DNA of 64,000 nucleotides from Euglena gracilis (GCA_039621445.1 CP154956.1:21417295-21481294); one strand, 5' to 3'. Shown: positions 37,901 to 53,600, numbered from the stretch's first letter. Notes: a model not told the origin generated them from the sequence alone. Program-made: numbers and translations.

Positions 37901-40900
37901 GATCGGTTTCCAGTTTTGGGGTCAAATCATGGTTTCCCATGGGGCCACGTAAGGGGAACAGGTTTGTACTGCCATTTGGGGCCCTCTTCCACCCCTCCAA
38001 AACTGTCGATATCGGGATAGTTTTTTGACATCTGCATGTTTTTCACACCCGTAGGCACTAATCCGGCCGGCACATCAAAGTAGCTATCCCGGGGAACATA
38101 ACGGGAACCCCCGATCGGTTTCCATCTTTTGGGGTCAAATCATGGTTTCCCATGGGGCCACGTAAGGGGAACAGGTTTGTACTGCCATTTGGGGCCCTCT
38201 TCCACCCCTCCAAAACTGTCGATATCGGGATAGTTTTTTGACATCTGCATGTTTTTCACACCCGTAGGCACTAATCCGGCCGGCACATCAAAGTAGCTAT
38301 CCCGGGGAACATAACGGGAACCCCCGATCGGTTTCCAGTTTTGGGGTCAAATCATGGTTTCCCATGGGGCCACGTAAGGGGAACAGGTTTGTACTGCCAT
38401 TTGGGGCCCTCTTCCACCCCTCCAAAACTGTCGATATCGGGATAGTTTTTTGACATTTGCATGTTTTTCACACCCGTAGGCACTAATCCGGCCGGCACAT
38501 CAAAGTAGCTATCCCGGGGAACATAACGGGAACCCCCGATCGGTTTCCAGTTTTGGGGTCAAATCATGGTTTCCCATGGGGCCACGTAAGGGGAACAGGT
38601 TTGTACTGCCATTTGGGGCCCTCTTCCACCCCTCCAAAACTGTCGATATCGGGATAGTTTTTTGACATCTGCATGTTTTTCACACCCGTAGGCACTAATC
38701 CGGCCGGCACATCAAAGTAGCTATCCCGGGGAACATAACGGGAACCCCCGATCGGTTTCCATCTTTTGGGGTCAATTCATGGTTTCCCATGGGGCCACGT
38801 AAGGGGAACAGGTTGTACTGCCAGTTGGGGCCCTCTTAGAACCCCTCCAAAACTGTAGATATCGGGATATTTTTTGATATTTGCACGTTTTTCACACCCG
38901 TAGGCACTAATCCGGTCGGCAAATCAAAGTAGCTATCCCGGGGAACATAACGGGAACCCCCGATCGGTTTCCAGTTTTGGGGTCAAATCATGGTTTCCCA
39001 TGGGGCCACGTAAGGGGAACAGGTTTGTACTGCCATTTGGGGCCCTCTTCAACCCTCCAAAACTGTCGATATCGGGATAGTTTTTTGACATCTGCATGTT
39101 TTTCACAGCAGTAGGCACTAATCCGGCCGGCACATCAAAGTAGCTATCCCGGGGAACATAACGGGAACCCCCGATCGGTTTCCATCTTTTGGGGTCAAAT
39201 CATGGTTTCCCATGGGGCCACGTAAGGGGAACAGGTTTGTACTGCCATTTGGGGCCCTCTTCCACCCCTCCAAAACTGTCGATATCGGGATAGTTTTTTG
39301 ACATCTGCATGTTTTTCACACCCGTAGGCACTAATCCGGCCGGCACATCAAAGTAGCTATCCCGGGGAACATAACGGGAACCCCCGATCGGTTTCCAGTT
39401 TTGGGGTCAAATCATGGTTTCCCATGGGGCCACGTAAGGGGAACAGGTTTGTACTGCCATTTGGGGCCCTCTTCCACCCCTCCAAAACTGTCGATATCGG
39501 GATAGTTTTTTGACATCTGCATGTTTTTCACACCCGTAGGCACTAATCCGGCCGGCACATCAAAGTAGCTATCCCGGGGAACATAACGGGAACCCCCGAT
39601 CGGTTTCCAGTTTTGGGGTCAAATCATGGTTTCCCATGGGGCCACGTAAGGGGAACAGGTTTGTACTGCCATTTGGGGCCCTCTTCCACCCCTCCAAAAC
39701 TGTCGATATCGGGATAGTTTTTTGACATCTGCATGTTTTTCACACCCGTAGGCACTAATCCGGCCGGCACATCAAAGTAGCTATCCCGGGGAACATAACG
39801 GGAACCCCCGATCGGTTTCCAGTTTTGGGGTCAAATCATGGTTTCCCATGGGGCCATGTAAGGGGAACAGGTTTGTACTGCCATTTGGGGCCCTCTTCCA
39901 CCCCTCCAAAACTGTCGATATCGGGATAGTTTTTTGACATCTGCATGTTTTTCACACCCGTAGGCACTAATCCGGCCGGCACATCAAAGTAGCTATCCCG
40001 GGGAACATAACGGGAACCCCCGATCGGTTTCCAGTTTTGGGGTCAAATCATGGTTTCCCATGGGGCCACGTAAGGGGAACAGGTTTGTACTGCCATTTGG
40101 GGCCCTCTTCCACCCCTCCAAAACTGTCGATATCGGGATAGTTTTTTGACATCTGCATGTTTTTCACACCCGTAGGCACTAATCCGGCCGGCACATCAAA
40201 GTAGCTATCCCGGGGAACATAACGGGAACCCCCGATCGGTTTCCAGTTTTGGGGTCAAATCATGGTTTCCCATGGGGCCATGTAAGGGGAACAGGTTGTA
40301 CTGCCATTTGGGGCCCTCTTAGAACCCCTCCAAAACTGTCGATATCGGGATATTTTTTTGACATTCGCACGTTTTTCACACCCGTAGGCACTAATCCGGC
40401 CGGCACATCAAAGTAGCTATCCCGGGGAACATAACGGGAACCCCCGATCGGTTTCCAGTTTTGGGGTCAAATCATGGTTTCCCATGGGGCCACGTAAGGG
40501 GAACAGGTTTGTACTGCCATTTGGGGCCCTCTTCCACCCCTCCAAAACTGTCGATATCGGGATAGTTTTTTGACATCTGCATGTTTTTCACACCCGTAGG
40601 CACTAATCCGGCCGGCACATCAAAGTAGCTATCCCGGGGAACATAACGGGAACCCCCGATCGGTTTCCAGTTTTGGGGTCAAATCATGGTTTCCCATGGG
40701 GCCACGTAAGGGGAACAGGTTTGTACTGCCATTTGGGGCCCTCTTCCACCCCTCCAAAACTGTCGATATCGGGATAGTTTTTTGACATCTGCATGTTTTT
40801 CACACCCGTAGGCACTAATCCGGCCGGCACATCAAAGTAGCTATCCCGGGGAACATAACGGGAACCCCCGATCGGTTTCCAGTTTTGGGGTCAAATCATG

Positions 40901-43029
40901 GTTTCCCATGGGGCCATGTAAGGGGAACAGGTTTGTACTGCCATTTGGGGCCCTCTTCCACCCCTCCAAAACTGTCGATATCGGGATATTTTTTTGACAT
41001 TCGCACGTTTTTCACACCCGTAGGCACTAATCCGGCCGGCACATCAAAGTAGCTATCCCGGGGAACATAACGGGAACCCCCGATCGGTTTCCAGTTTTGG
41101 GGTCAAATCATGGTTTCCCATGGGGCCATGTAAGGGGAACAGGTTTGTACTGCCATTTGGGGCCCTCTTCCACCCCTCCAAAACTGTCGATATCGGGATA
41201 GTTTTTTGACATCTGCATGTTTTTCACACCCGTAGGCACTAATCCGGCCGGCACATCAAAGTAGCTATCCCGGGGAACATAACGGGAACCCCCGATCGGT
41301 TTCCAGTTTTGGGGTCAAATCATGGTTTCCCATGGGGCCACGTAAGGGGAACAGGTTTGTACTGCCATTTGGGGCCCTCTTCCACCCCTCCAAAACTGTC
41401 GATATCGGGATAGTTTTTTGACATCTGCATGTTTTTCACACCCGTAGGCACTAATCCGGCCGGCACATCAAAGTAGCTATCCCGGGGAACATAACGGGAA
41501 CCCCCGATCGGTTTCCAGTTTTGGGGTCAAATCATGGTTTCCCATGGGGCCACGTAAGGGGAACAGGTTTGTACTGCCATTTGGGGCCCTCTTCCACCCC
41601 TCCAAAACTGTCGATATCGGGATAGTTTTTGACATCTGCACGTTTTTCACACCCGTAGGCACTAATCCGGCCGGCACATCAAAGTAGCTATCCCGGGGAA
41701 CATAACGGGAACCCCCGATCGGTTTCCAGTTTCGGGGTCAAATCATGGTTTCCCATGGGGCCATGTAAGGGGAACAGGTTTGTACTGCCATTTGGGGCCC
41801 TCTTCCACCCCTCCAAAACTGTCGATATCGGGATAGTTTTTTGACATCTGCATGTTTTTCACACCCGTAGGCACTAATCCGGCCGGCACATCAAAGTAGC
41901 TATCCCGGGGAACATAACGGGAACCCCCGATCGGTTTCCAGTTTTGGGGTCAAATCATGGTTTCCCATGGGGCCATGTAAGGGGAACAGGTTGTACTGCC
42001 ATTTGGGGCCCTCTTCCACCCCTCCAAAACTGTCGATATCGGGATAGTTTTTTGACATCTGCATGTTTTTCACACCCGTAGGCACTAATCCGGCCGGCAC
42101 ATCAAAGTAGCTATCCCGGGGAACATAACGGGAACCCCCGATCGGTTTCCAGTTTCGGGGTCAAATCATGGTTTCCCATGGGGCCACGTAAGGGGAACAG
42201 GTTTGTACTGCCATTTGGGGCCCTCTTCCACCCCTCCAAAACTGTCGATATCGGGATAGTTTTTTGACATCTGCATGTTTTTCACACCCGTAGGCACTAA
42301 TCCGGCCGGCACATCAAAGTAGCTATCCCGGGGAACATAACGGGAACCCCCGATCGGTTTCCAGTTTTGGGGTCAAATCATGGTTTCCCATGGGGCCACG
42401 TAAGGGGAACAGGTTTGTACTGCCATTTGGGGCCCTCTTCCGGCCCTCCAAAACTGTCGATATCGGGATAGTTTTTTGACATCTGCAGGTTTTTCACACC
42501 CGTAGGCACTAATCCGGCCGGCACATCAAAGTAGCTATCCCGGGGAACATAACGGGAACCCCCGATCGGTTTCCAGTTTCGGGGTCAAATCATGGTTTCC
42601 CATGGGGCCACGTAAGGGGAACAGGTTTGTACTGCCATTTGGGGCCCTCTTCCACCCCTCCAAAACTGTCGATATCGGGATAGTTTTTTGACATCTGCAT
42701 GTTTTTCACACCCGTAGGCACTAATCCGGCCGGCACATCAAAGTAGCTATCCCGGGGAACATAACGGGAACCCCCGATCGGTTTCCAGTTTTGGGGTCAA
42801 ATCATGGTTTCCCATGGGGCCACGTAAGGGGAACAGGTTTGTACTGCCATTTGGGGCCCTCTTCCACCCCTCCAAAACTGTCGATATCGGGATAGTTTTT
42901 TGACATCTGTATGTTTTTCACACCCGTAGGCACTAATCGGGCCGGCACATCAAAGTAGCTATCCCGGGGAACATAACGGGAACCCCCGATCGGTTTCCAG
43001 TTTCGGGGTCAAATCATGGTTTCCCATGG

Positions 43030-43090
43030 GGCCATGTAAGAGGAACAGGTTGTAAGAGGAACAGGTTATCGGGATATTGTTTTGACATTC
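43030..43090. repeat. Truncated satellite monomer
   Basis: The segment AAGAGGAACAGGTTGTAAGAGGAACAGGTT replaces most of a monomer middle; the unit lacks the TTTGGGGCCC block. It records an internal deletion with a small duplication. Confidence 0.65.
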
Positions 43091-45569
43091 GCACGTTTTT
43101 CACACCCGTAGGCACTAATCCGGCCGGCACATCAAAGTAGCTATCCCGGGGAACATAACGGGAACCCCCGATCGGTTTCCAATTTCGGGGGAAAATCATG
43201 GTTTCCCATGGGGCCATGTAAGGGGAACAGGTTTGTACTGCCATTTGGGGCCCTCTTCCACCCCTCCAAAACTGTCGATATCGGGATAGTTTTTTGACAT
43301 CTGCATGTTTTTTACACACGTAGGCTCTAATCCGGCCGGCACATCAAAGTAGCTATCCCGGGGAACATAACGGGAACCCCCGATCGGTTTCCAGTTTTGG
43401 GGTCAAATCATGGTTTCCCATGGGGCCACGTAAGGGGAACAGGTTTGTACTGCCATTTGGGGCCCTCTTCGACCCCTCCAAAACTGTCGATATCGGGATA
43501 GTTTTTGACATCTGCATGTTTTTCACACCCGTAGGCACTAATCCGGCCGGCACATCAAAGTAGCTATCCCGGGGAACATAACGGGAACCCCCGATCGGTT
43601 TCCAGTTTTGGGGTCAAATCATGGTTTCCCATGGGGCCACGTAAGGGGAACAGGTTTGTACTGCCATTTGGGGCCCTCTTCCACCCCTCCAAAACTGTCG
43701 ATATCGGGATAGTTTTTTGCATGTTTTTCACACCCGTAGGCACTAATCCGGCCGGCACATTAAAGTAGCTATCCCGGGGAACATAACGGGAACCCCCGAT
43801 CGGTTTCCAGTTTTGGGGTCAAATCATGGTTTCCCATGGGGCCACGTAAGGGGAACAGGTTTGTACTGCCATTTGGGGCCCTCTTCCACCCCTCCAAAAC
43901 TGTCGATATCGGGATAGTTTTTTGACATCTGCATGTTTTTCACACCCGTAGGCACTAATCCGGCCGGCACATCAAAGTAGCTATCCCGGGGAACATAACG
44001 GGAACCCCCGATCGGTTTCCAGTTTTGGGGTCAAATCATGGTTTCCCATGGGGCCACGTAAGGGGAACAGGTTTGTACTGCCATTTGGGGCCCTCTTCCA
44101 CCCCTCCAAAACTGTCGATATCGGGATAGTTTTTTGACATCTGCATGTTTTTCACACCCGTAGGCACTAATCCGGCCGGCACATCAAAGTAGCTATCCCG
44201 GGGAACATAACGGGAACCCCCGATCGGTTTCCAGTTTTGGGGTCAAATCATGGTTTCCCATGGGGCCACGTAAGGGGAACAGGTTTGTACTGCCATTTGG
44301 GGCCCTCTTCCACCCCTCCAAAACTGTCGATATCTGGATATTTTTTTGACATTCGCATGTTTTTCACACCCGTAGGCACTAATCCGGCCGGCACATCAAA
44401 GTAGCTATCCCGGGGAACATAACGGGAACCCCCGATCGGTTTCCAGTTTTGGGGTCAAATCATGGTTTCCCATGGGGCCACGTAAGGGGAACAGGTTTGT
44501 ACTGCCATTTGGGGCCCTCTTCCACCCCTCCAAAACTGTCGATATCGGGATAGTTTTTTTGACATCTGCATGTTTTTCACACCCGTAGGCACTAATCCGG
44601 CCGGCACATCAAAGTAGCTATCCCGGGGAACATAACGGGAACCCCCGATCGGTTTCCAGTTTCGGGGTCAAATCATGGTTTCCCATGGGGCCACGTAAGG
44701 GGAACAGGTTTGTACTGCCATTTGGGGCCCTCTTCCACCCCTCCAAAACTGTCGATATCGGGATAGTTTTTTGACATCTGCATGTTTTTCACACCCGTAG
44801 GCACTAATCCGGCCGGCACATCAAAGTAGCTATCCCGGGAAACATAACGGGACCCCCGATCGGTTTCCAGTTTTGGGGTCAAATCATGGTTTCCCATGGG
44901 GCCACGTAAGGGGAACAGGTTTGTACTGCCATTTGGGGCCCTCTTCCACCCCTCCAAAACTGTCGATATCGGGATAGTTTTTTGACATCTGCATGTTTTT
45001 CACACCCGTAGGCACTAATCCGGCCGGCACATCAAAGTAGCTATCCCGGGGAACATAACGGGAACCCCCGATCGGTTTCCAGTTTTGGGGTCAAATCATG
45101 GTTTCCCATGGGGCCACGTAAGGGGAACAGGTTTGTACTGCCATTTGGGGCCCTCTTCCACCCCTCCAAAACTGTCGATATCGGGATAGTTTTTTGACAT
45201 CTGCATGTTTTTCACACCCGTAGGCACTAATCGGGCCGGCACATCAAAGTAGCTATCCCGGGGAACATAACGGGAACCCCCGATCGGTTTCCAGTTTTGG
45301 GGTCAAATCATGGTTTCCCATGGGGCCACGTAAGGGGAACAGGTTTGTACTGCCATTTGGGGCCCTCTTCCACCGCTCCAAAACTGTCGATATCGGGATA
45401 GTTTTTTGACTTCTGCATGTTTTTCACACCCGTAGGCACTAATCCGGCCGGCACATCAAAGTAGCTATCCCGGGGAACATAACGGGAACCCCCGATCGGT
45501 TTCCAGTTTCGGGGTCAAATCATGGTTTCCCATGGGGCCATGTAAGGGGAACGGGTTTGTACTGCCATT

Positions 45570-47349
45570 TGGGGCCCTCTTAGAACCCCTCCAAAACTGT
45601 CGATATCTGGATAGTTTTTTGACATCTGCCTGTTTTTCACACCCGTAGGCACTAATCGGGCCGGCAAATTAAAGTAGCTATCCCAGGGAACTCAACGGGA
45701 ACCCCAGATCGGTTTCCAGTTTCGGGGTCAAATCATGGTTTCCCGTGGGGCCATGTAAGGGGAACAGGTTTGTACTGCCGTTTGGGGCCCTCTTCCACCC
45801 CTCCAAAACTGTCGATATCGGGATAGTTTTTTGCATGTTTTTCACACCCGTAGGCACTAATCCGGCCGGCACATCAAAGTAGCTATCCCGGGGAACATAA
45901 CGGGAACCCCCGATCGGTTTCCAGTTTTGGGGTCAAATCATGGTTTCCCATGGGGCCACGTAAGGGGAACAGGTTTGTACTGCCATTTGGGGCCCTCTTC
46001 CACCCCTCCAAAACTGTCGATATCGGGATAGTTTTTTGACATCTGCATGTTTTTCACACCCGTAGGCACTAATCCGGCCGGCACATCAAAGTAGCTATCC
46101 CGGGGAACATAACGGGAACCCCCGATCGGTTTCCAGTTTCGGTGTCAAATCATGGTTTCCCATGGGGCCATGTAAGGGGAACAGGTTTGTACTGCCATTT
46201 GGGGCCCTCTTCCACCCCTCCAAAACTGTCGATATCGGGATAGTTTTTTGACATCTGCATGTTTTTCACACCCGTAGGCACTAATCCGGCCGGCACATCA
46301 AAGTAGCTATCCCGGGGAACATAACGGGAACCCCCGATCGGTTTCCAGTTTTGGGGTCAAATCATGGTTTCCCATGGGGCCACGTAAGGGGAACAGGTTT
46401 GTACTGCCATTTGGGGCCCTCTTCCACCCCTCCAAAACTGTCGATATCGGGATAGTTTTTTGACATCTGCATGTTTTTCACACCCGTAGGCACTAATCCG
46501 GCCGGCACATCAAAGTAGCTATCCCGGGGAACAATACGGGACCCCCGATCGGTTTCCAGTTTTAGGGTCAAATCATGATTTCCCATGGGGCCACGTAAGG
46601 GGAACAGGTTTGTACTGCCATTTGGGGCCCTCTTCCACCCCTCCAAAACTGTCGATATCGGGATAGTTTTTTGACATCTGCATGTTTTTCACACCCGTAG
46701 GCACTAATCCGGCCGGCACATCAAAGTAGCTATCCCGGGGAACATAACGGGAACCCCCGATCGGTTTCCAGTTTTGGGGTCAAATCATGGTTTCCCGTGG
46801 GGCCACGAAAGGGGAACAGGTTTGTACTGCCATTTGGGGCCCTCTTCCACCCCTCCAAAACTGTCGATATCGGGATAGTTTTTTGACATCTGCATGTTTT
46901 TCATACCCGTAGGCACTAATCCGGCCGGCACATCAAAGTAGCTATCCCGGGGAACATAACGGGAACCCCCGATCGGTTTCCAGTTTCGGGGTCAAATCAT
47001 GGTTTCCCATGGGGCCATGTAAGGGGAACGGGTTTGTACTGCCATTTGGGGCCCTCTTAGAACCCCTCCAAAACTGTCGATATCTGGATAGTTTTTTGAC
47101 ATCTGCATGTTTTTCACACCCGTAGGCACTAATCGGGCCGGCACATTAAAGTAGCTATCCCGGGGAACTCAACGGGAACCCCAGATCGGTTTCCAGTTTC
47201 GGGGTCAAATCATGGTTTCCCGTGGGGCCATGTAAGGGGAACAGGTTTGTACTGCCGTTTGGGGCCCTCTTCCACCCCTCCAAAACTGTCGATATCGGGA
47301 TAGTTTTTTGCATGTTTTTCACACCCGTAGGCACTAATCCGGCCGGCAC
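45570..47349. repeat. Seven-monomer higher-order repeat inside the satellite
   Basis: A marked variant monomer (AACTCAACGGGAACCCCAG, CCGTTTGG, shortened TTTTTTGCATG) at about 45662-45872 recurs at about 47139-47349, 1,477 bp later, which equals 7 x 211. Neighbouring monomers also correspond. Confidence 0.65.
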
Positions 47350-50300
47350 ATCAAAGTAGCTATCCCGGGGAACATAACGGGAACCCCCGATCGGTTTCCA
47401 GTTTTGGGGTCAAATCATGGTTTCCCATGGGGCCACGTAAGGGGAACAGGTTTGTACTGCCATTTGGGGCCCTCTTCCTCCTCTCCAAAACTGTCGATAT
47501 CGGGATAGTTTTTTGACATCTGCATGTTTTTTACACCCGTAGGCACTAATCCGGCCGGCACATCAAAGTAGCTATCCCGGGGAACATAACGGGAACCCCC
47601 GATCGGTTTCCAGTTTCGGTGTCAAATCATGGTTTCCCATGGGCGATGTAAGGGGAACAGGTTTGTACTGCCATTTGGGGCCCTCTTCCACCCCTCCAAA
47701 ACTGTCGATATCGGGATAGTTTTTTGACATCTGCATGTTTTTCACACCCGTAGGCACTAATCCGGCCGGCACATCAAAGTAGCTATCCCGGGGAACATAA
47801 CGGGAACCCCCGATCGGTTTCCAGTTTTGGGGTCAAATCATGGTTTCCCATGGGGCCACGTAAGGGGAACAGGTTTGTACTGCCATTTGGGGCCCTCTTC
47901 CACCCCTCCAAAACTGTCGATATCGGGATAGTTTTTTGACATCCGCATGTTTTTCACACCCGTAGGCACTAATCCGGCCGGCACATCAAAGTAGCTATCC
48001 CGGGGAACATAACGGGAACCCCCGATCGGTTTCCAGTTTTGGGGTCAAATCATGGTTTCCCATGGGGCCACGTAAGGGGAACAGGTTTGTACTGCCATTT
48101 GGGGCCCTCTTCCACCCCTCCAAAACTGTCGATATCGGGATAGTTTTTTGACATCTGCATGTTTTTCACACCCGTAGGCACTAATCCGGCCGGCACATCA
48201 AAGTAGCTATCCCGGGGAACATAACGGGAACCCCCGATCGGTTTCCAGTTTTGGGGTCAAATCATGGTTTCCCATGGGGCCACGAAAGGGGAACAGGTTT
48301 GTACTGCCATTTGGGGCCCTCTTCCACCCCTCCAAAACTGTCGATATCGGGATAGTTTTTTGACATCTGCATGTTTTTCATACCCGTAGGCACTAATCCG
48401 GCCGGCACATCAAAGTAGCTATCCCAGGGAACATAACGGGAACCCCCGATCGGTTTCCAGTTTCGGGGTCAAATCATGGTTTCCCATGGGGCCACGTAAG
48501 GGGAACAGGTTTGTACTGCCATTTGGGGCCCTCTTAGAACCCCTCCAAAACTGTCGATATCGGGATAGTTTTTTGACATCTGCATGTTTTTCACACCCGT
48601 AGGCACTAATCCGGCCGGCACATCAAAGTAGCTATCCCGGGGAACATAACGGGAACCCCAGATCGGTTTCCAGTTTCGGGGTCAAATCATGGTTTCCCAT
48701 GGGGCCATGTAAGGGGAACAGGTTTGTACTGCCATTTGGGGCCCTCTTCCACCCCTCCAAAACTGTCGATATCGGGATAGTTTTTTGACATCTGCATGTT
48801 TTTCACACCCGTAGGCACTAATCCGGCCGGCACATCAAAGTAGCTATCCCGGGGAACATAACGGGAACCCCCGATCGGTTTCCAGTTTCGGGGTCAAATC
48901 ATGGTTTCCCATGGGGCCATGTAAGGGGAACAGGTTTGTACTGCCATTTGGGGCCCTCTTCCACCCCTCCAAAACTGTCGATATCGGGATAGTTTTTTGA
49001 CATCTGCATGTTTTTCACACCCGTAGGCACTAATCCGGCCGGCACATCAAAGTAGCTATCCCGGGGAACATAACGGGAACCCCCGATCGGTTTCCAGTTT
49101 TGGGGTCAAATCATGGTTTCCCATGGGGCCACGTAAGGGGAACAGGTTTGTACTGCCATTTGGGGCCCTCTTCCACCCCTCCAAAACTGTCGATATCGGC
49201 ATAGTTTTTTGACATCTGCATGTTTTTCACACCCGTAGGCACTAATCCGGCCGGCACATCAAAGTAGCTATCCCGGGGAACATAACGGGAACCCCCGATC
49301 GGTTTCCAGTTTTGGGGTCAAATCATGGTTTCCCATGGGGCCACGTAAGGGGAACAGGTTTGTACTGCCATTTGGGGCCCTCTTCCACCACTCCAAAACT
49401 GTCGATATCGGGATAGTTTTTTTGACATCTGCATGTTTTTCACACCCGTAGGCACTAATCCGGCCGGCACATCAAAGTAGCTATCCCGTGGAACATAAAC
49501 GGGAACCCCCGATCGGTTTCCAGTTTCGGTGTCAAATCATGGTTTCCCATGGGGCCATGTAAGGAGAAAAGGTTTGTACTGCCATTTGGGGCCCTCTTCC
49601 ACCCCTCCAAAACTGTCGATATCGGGGTAGTTTTTTGACATCTGCATGTTTTTCACACCCGTAGGCACTAATCCGGCCGGCACATCAAAGTAGCTATCCC
49701 GGGGAACATAACGGGAACCCCGATCGGTTTCCACTTTCGGGGTCAAATCATGGTTTCCCGTGGGGCCACGTAAGGGGAACAGGTTTGTACTGCCATTTGG
49801 GGCCCTCTTCCACCCCTCCAAAACTGTCGATATCGGGGTAGTTTTTTGACATCTGCATCTTTTTCACACCCGTAGGCACTAATCCGGCCGGCACATCAAA
49901 GTAGCTATCCCGGGGAACATAACGAGAACCCCCGATCGGTTTCCAGTTTCGGGGTCAAACCATGGTTTCCCATGGGGCCATGTAAGGGGAACAGGTTTGT
50001 ACTGCCATTTGGGGCCCTCTTAGAACCCCTCCAAAGCTGTCGACATCTGGATAGTTTTTTGACATCTGCATGTTTTTCACACCCGTAGGCACTAATCCGG
50101 CCGGCACATCAAAGTAGCTATCCCGGGGAACATAACGGGAACCCCCGATCGGTTTCCAGTTTTGGGGACAAATCATGGTTTCCCATGGGGCCACCTAAGG
50201 GGAACAGGTTTGTACTGCCATTTGGGGCACTCTTCCACCCCTCCAAAACTGTCGATATCGGGATAGTTTTTTGACATCTGCATGTTTTTCACACCCGTAG

Positions 50301-50639
50301 GCACTAATCCGGCCGGCACATCAAAGTAGCTATCCCGGGGAACATAACGGGAACCCCCGATCGGTTTCCAGTTTTGGGGTCAAATCATGGTTTCCCATGG
50401 GGCCACCTAAGGGGAACAGGTTTGTACTGCCATTTGGGGCCCTCTTCCACCCCTCCAAAACTGTCGATATCGGGATAGTTTTTTGACATCTGCATGTTTT
50501 TCACACCCGTAGGCACTAATCCGGCCGGCACATCAAAGTAGCTATCCCGGGAAACATAACGGGAACCCCCGATCGGTTTCCAGTTTCGGGGTCACATCAT
50601 GGTTTCACGTGGGGCCATGTAAGGGGAACAGGTTTGTAC

Positions 50640-53600
50640 TGCCATTTGGGGCCCTCTTCCACCCCTCCAAAACTGTCGATATCGGGGTATTTTTTTGACA
50701 TCTGCATGTTTTTCACACCCGTAGGCACTAATCCGGCCGGCACCTTAGAGTAGCTATCCCGGGGAACTCAACGGGAACCCCCGATCGGTTTCCAGTTTCG
50801 GGGTCAAATCATGGTTTCCCGTGGGGCCATGTAAGGGGAACAGGTTTGTACTGCCATTTGGGGCCCTCTTCCACCCCTCCAAAACTGTCGATATCGGGAT
50901 AGTTTTTTGACATCTGCATGTTTTTCACACCCTTAGGCACTAATCCGGCCGGCACATCAAAGTAGCTATCCCGGGGAACATAACGGGAACCCCCGATCGG
51001 TTTCCAGTTTCGGGGTCAAATCATGGTTTCCCATGGGGCCATGTAAGGGGAACAGGTTTGTACTGCCATTTGGGGCCCTCTTAGAACCCCTCCAAAACTG
51101 TCGATATCTGGATAGTTTTTTTTATATTTGCGTGCTTTTAACACCCGTAGGCACTAATCCGGCCGGCACATCAAAGTAGCTATCCAGGGGAACATAACGG
51201 GAACCCCCGATCAGTTTTCAGTTTTGGGGTCAAACCATGGTTTCCCATGGGGCCATGTAAGGGGAACAGGTTTGTACTGCCATTTGGGGCCCTCTTAGAA
51301 CCCCTCCAAAGCTGTCGATATCTGAATAGTTTTTTGACATCTGCATGTTTTTCACACCCGTAGGCACTAATCCGGCCGACACATCAAAGTAGCTATCCCG
51401 GGGAACCTAACGAGAACCCCCGATCGGTTTCCAGTTTCGGGGTCAAACCGTGGTTTCCCATGGGGCCATGTAAGGGGAACAGGTTTGTACTGCCATTTGG
51501 GGCCCTCTTAGAACCCCTCCAAAGCTGTCGATATCTGGATAGTTTTTTTGACATCTGCATGTTTTTCACACCCGTAGGCACTAATCCGGCCGACACATCA
51601 AAGTAGCTATCCCGGGGAACATAACGAGAACCCCCGATCGGTTTCCAGTTTCGGGGTCAAACCGTGGTTTCCCATGGGGCCATGTAAGGGGAACAGGTTT
51701 GTACTGCCATTTGGGGCCCTCTTAGAACCCCTCCAAAGCTGTCGATATCTGGATAGTTTTTGACATCTGCATGTTTTTTCACACCCGTATGCACTAATCC
51801 GGCCGGCACATCAAAGTAGCTATCCCGGGGAACATAACGGGAACCCCCGATCGGCTTCCAGTTTTGGGGTCAAATCATCGTTTCCCATGGGGCCATGTAA
51901 GGGGAACAGGTTGTACTGCCATTTGGGGCCCTCTTCCACCCCTCCAAAACTGTCGATATCTGGACAATTTTTACACCCGTAGGCACTAATCCGTCCGGCA
52001 AATCAATGTAGGTATCCCGGGGACCACAACGGGAACCCCCGATCTCCAAAAGTGTCGATATCTGGATAGTTTTTTGTCATCCGCACGTTTTTTTACACCC
52101 GTAGGCACTAATCCGGCCGGCAAATCAATGTAGCTATCCCGGGGAACATAGCGGGAACCCCGGATCGGTTTCCAGTTTTGGGGTCGAATCATGGTTTCCC
52201 ATGGGGCCATGTAAGGGGAACAGGTTTTACTGCCATTTGCGGCCCTCTTCCATCCCTCCAAAACTTTCGATAGGCACTAATCCGGCCGGCACATCAAAGT
52301 AGCTATCCCGGGGAACATAACGGGAACCCCGATCGGTTTCCAGTTTTGGGGTTGAATCATGGTTTCCAAAACTGTCGATATCTGGATAGGTTTTTGACAT
52401 CCGCATGTTTTTCACGACCGTAGGCACTAATCCGGCGGGCACATCAAAGTAGCTATCCCGGGGAACATAGCAGGAACCCCCGATCGGTTTCCAGTTTTGG
52501 GGTCAAATAATGGTTTCCCATGGGGCCATGTAAGGGGAACAGGTTGTACTGCCATTTGCGGCCCTCTTCCACCCCTCCACAACTGTCGATATCTGGATAG
52601 TTTTTTGACATCTGCATGTTTTTCACACCCGTAGGCACTAATCCGGCCGGCACATCAAGGTAGCTATCCCGGGGAACATAACGGGAACCCCCGATCGGTT
52701 TCCAGTTTCGGGGTCAAACCGTGGTTTCCCATGGGGCCATGTAAGGGGAACAGGTTGTACTGCCATTTGGGGCCCTCTTCCACCCCTCCAAAACTGTCGA
52801 TATCGGGGTATTTTTTTGACATCTGCATGTTTTTCACACCCGTAGGCACTAATCCGGCCGGCACCTTAAAGTAGCTATCCCGGGGAACTCAACGGGAACC
52901 CCCGATCGGTTTCCAGTTTCGGGGTCAAATCATGGTTTCCCGTGGGGCCATGTAAGGGGAACAGGTTTGTACTGCCATTTGGGGCCCTCTTCCACCCCTC
53001 CAAAACTGTCGATATCGGGATAGTTTTTTGACATCTGCATGTTTTTCACACCCGTAGGCACTAATCCGGCCGGCACATCAAAGTAGCTATCCCGGGGAAC
53101 ATAACGGGAACCCCCGATCGGTTTCCAGTTTCGGGGTCAAATCATGGTTTCCCATGGGGCCATGTAAGGGGAACAGGTTTGTACTGCCATTTGGGGCCCT
53201 CTTAGAACCCCTCCAAAACTGTCGATATCTGGATAGTTTTTTGACATTTGCGTGTTTTTCACACCCGTAGGCACTAATCCGGCCGGCACATCAAAGTAGC
53301 TATCCCGGGGAACATAACGGGAACCCCCGATCGGTTTCCAGTTTTGGGGTCAAACCATGGTTTCCCATGGGGCCATGTAAGGGGAACAGGTTTGTACTGC
53401 CATTTGGGGCCCTCTTAGAACCCCTCCAAAGCTGTCGATATCTGGATAGTTTTTTGACATCTGCATGTTTTTCACACCCGTAGGCACTAATCCGGCCGAC
53501 ACATCAAAGTAGCTATCCCGGGGAACATAACGAGAACCCCCGATCGGTTTCCAGTTTCGGGGTCAAACCGTGGTTTCCCATGGGGCCATGTAAGGGGAAC

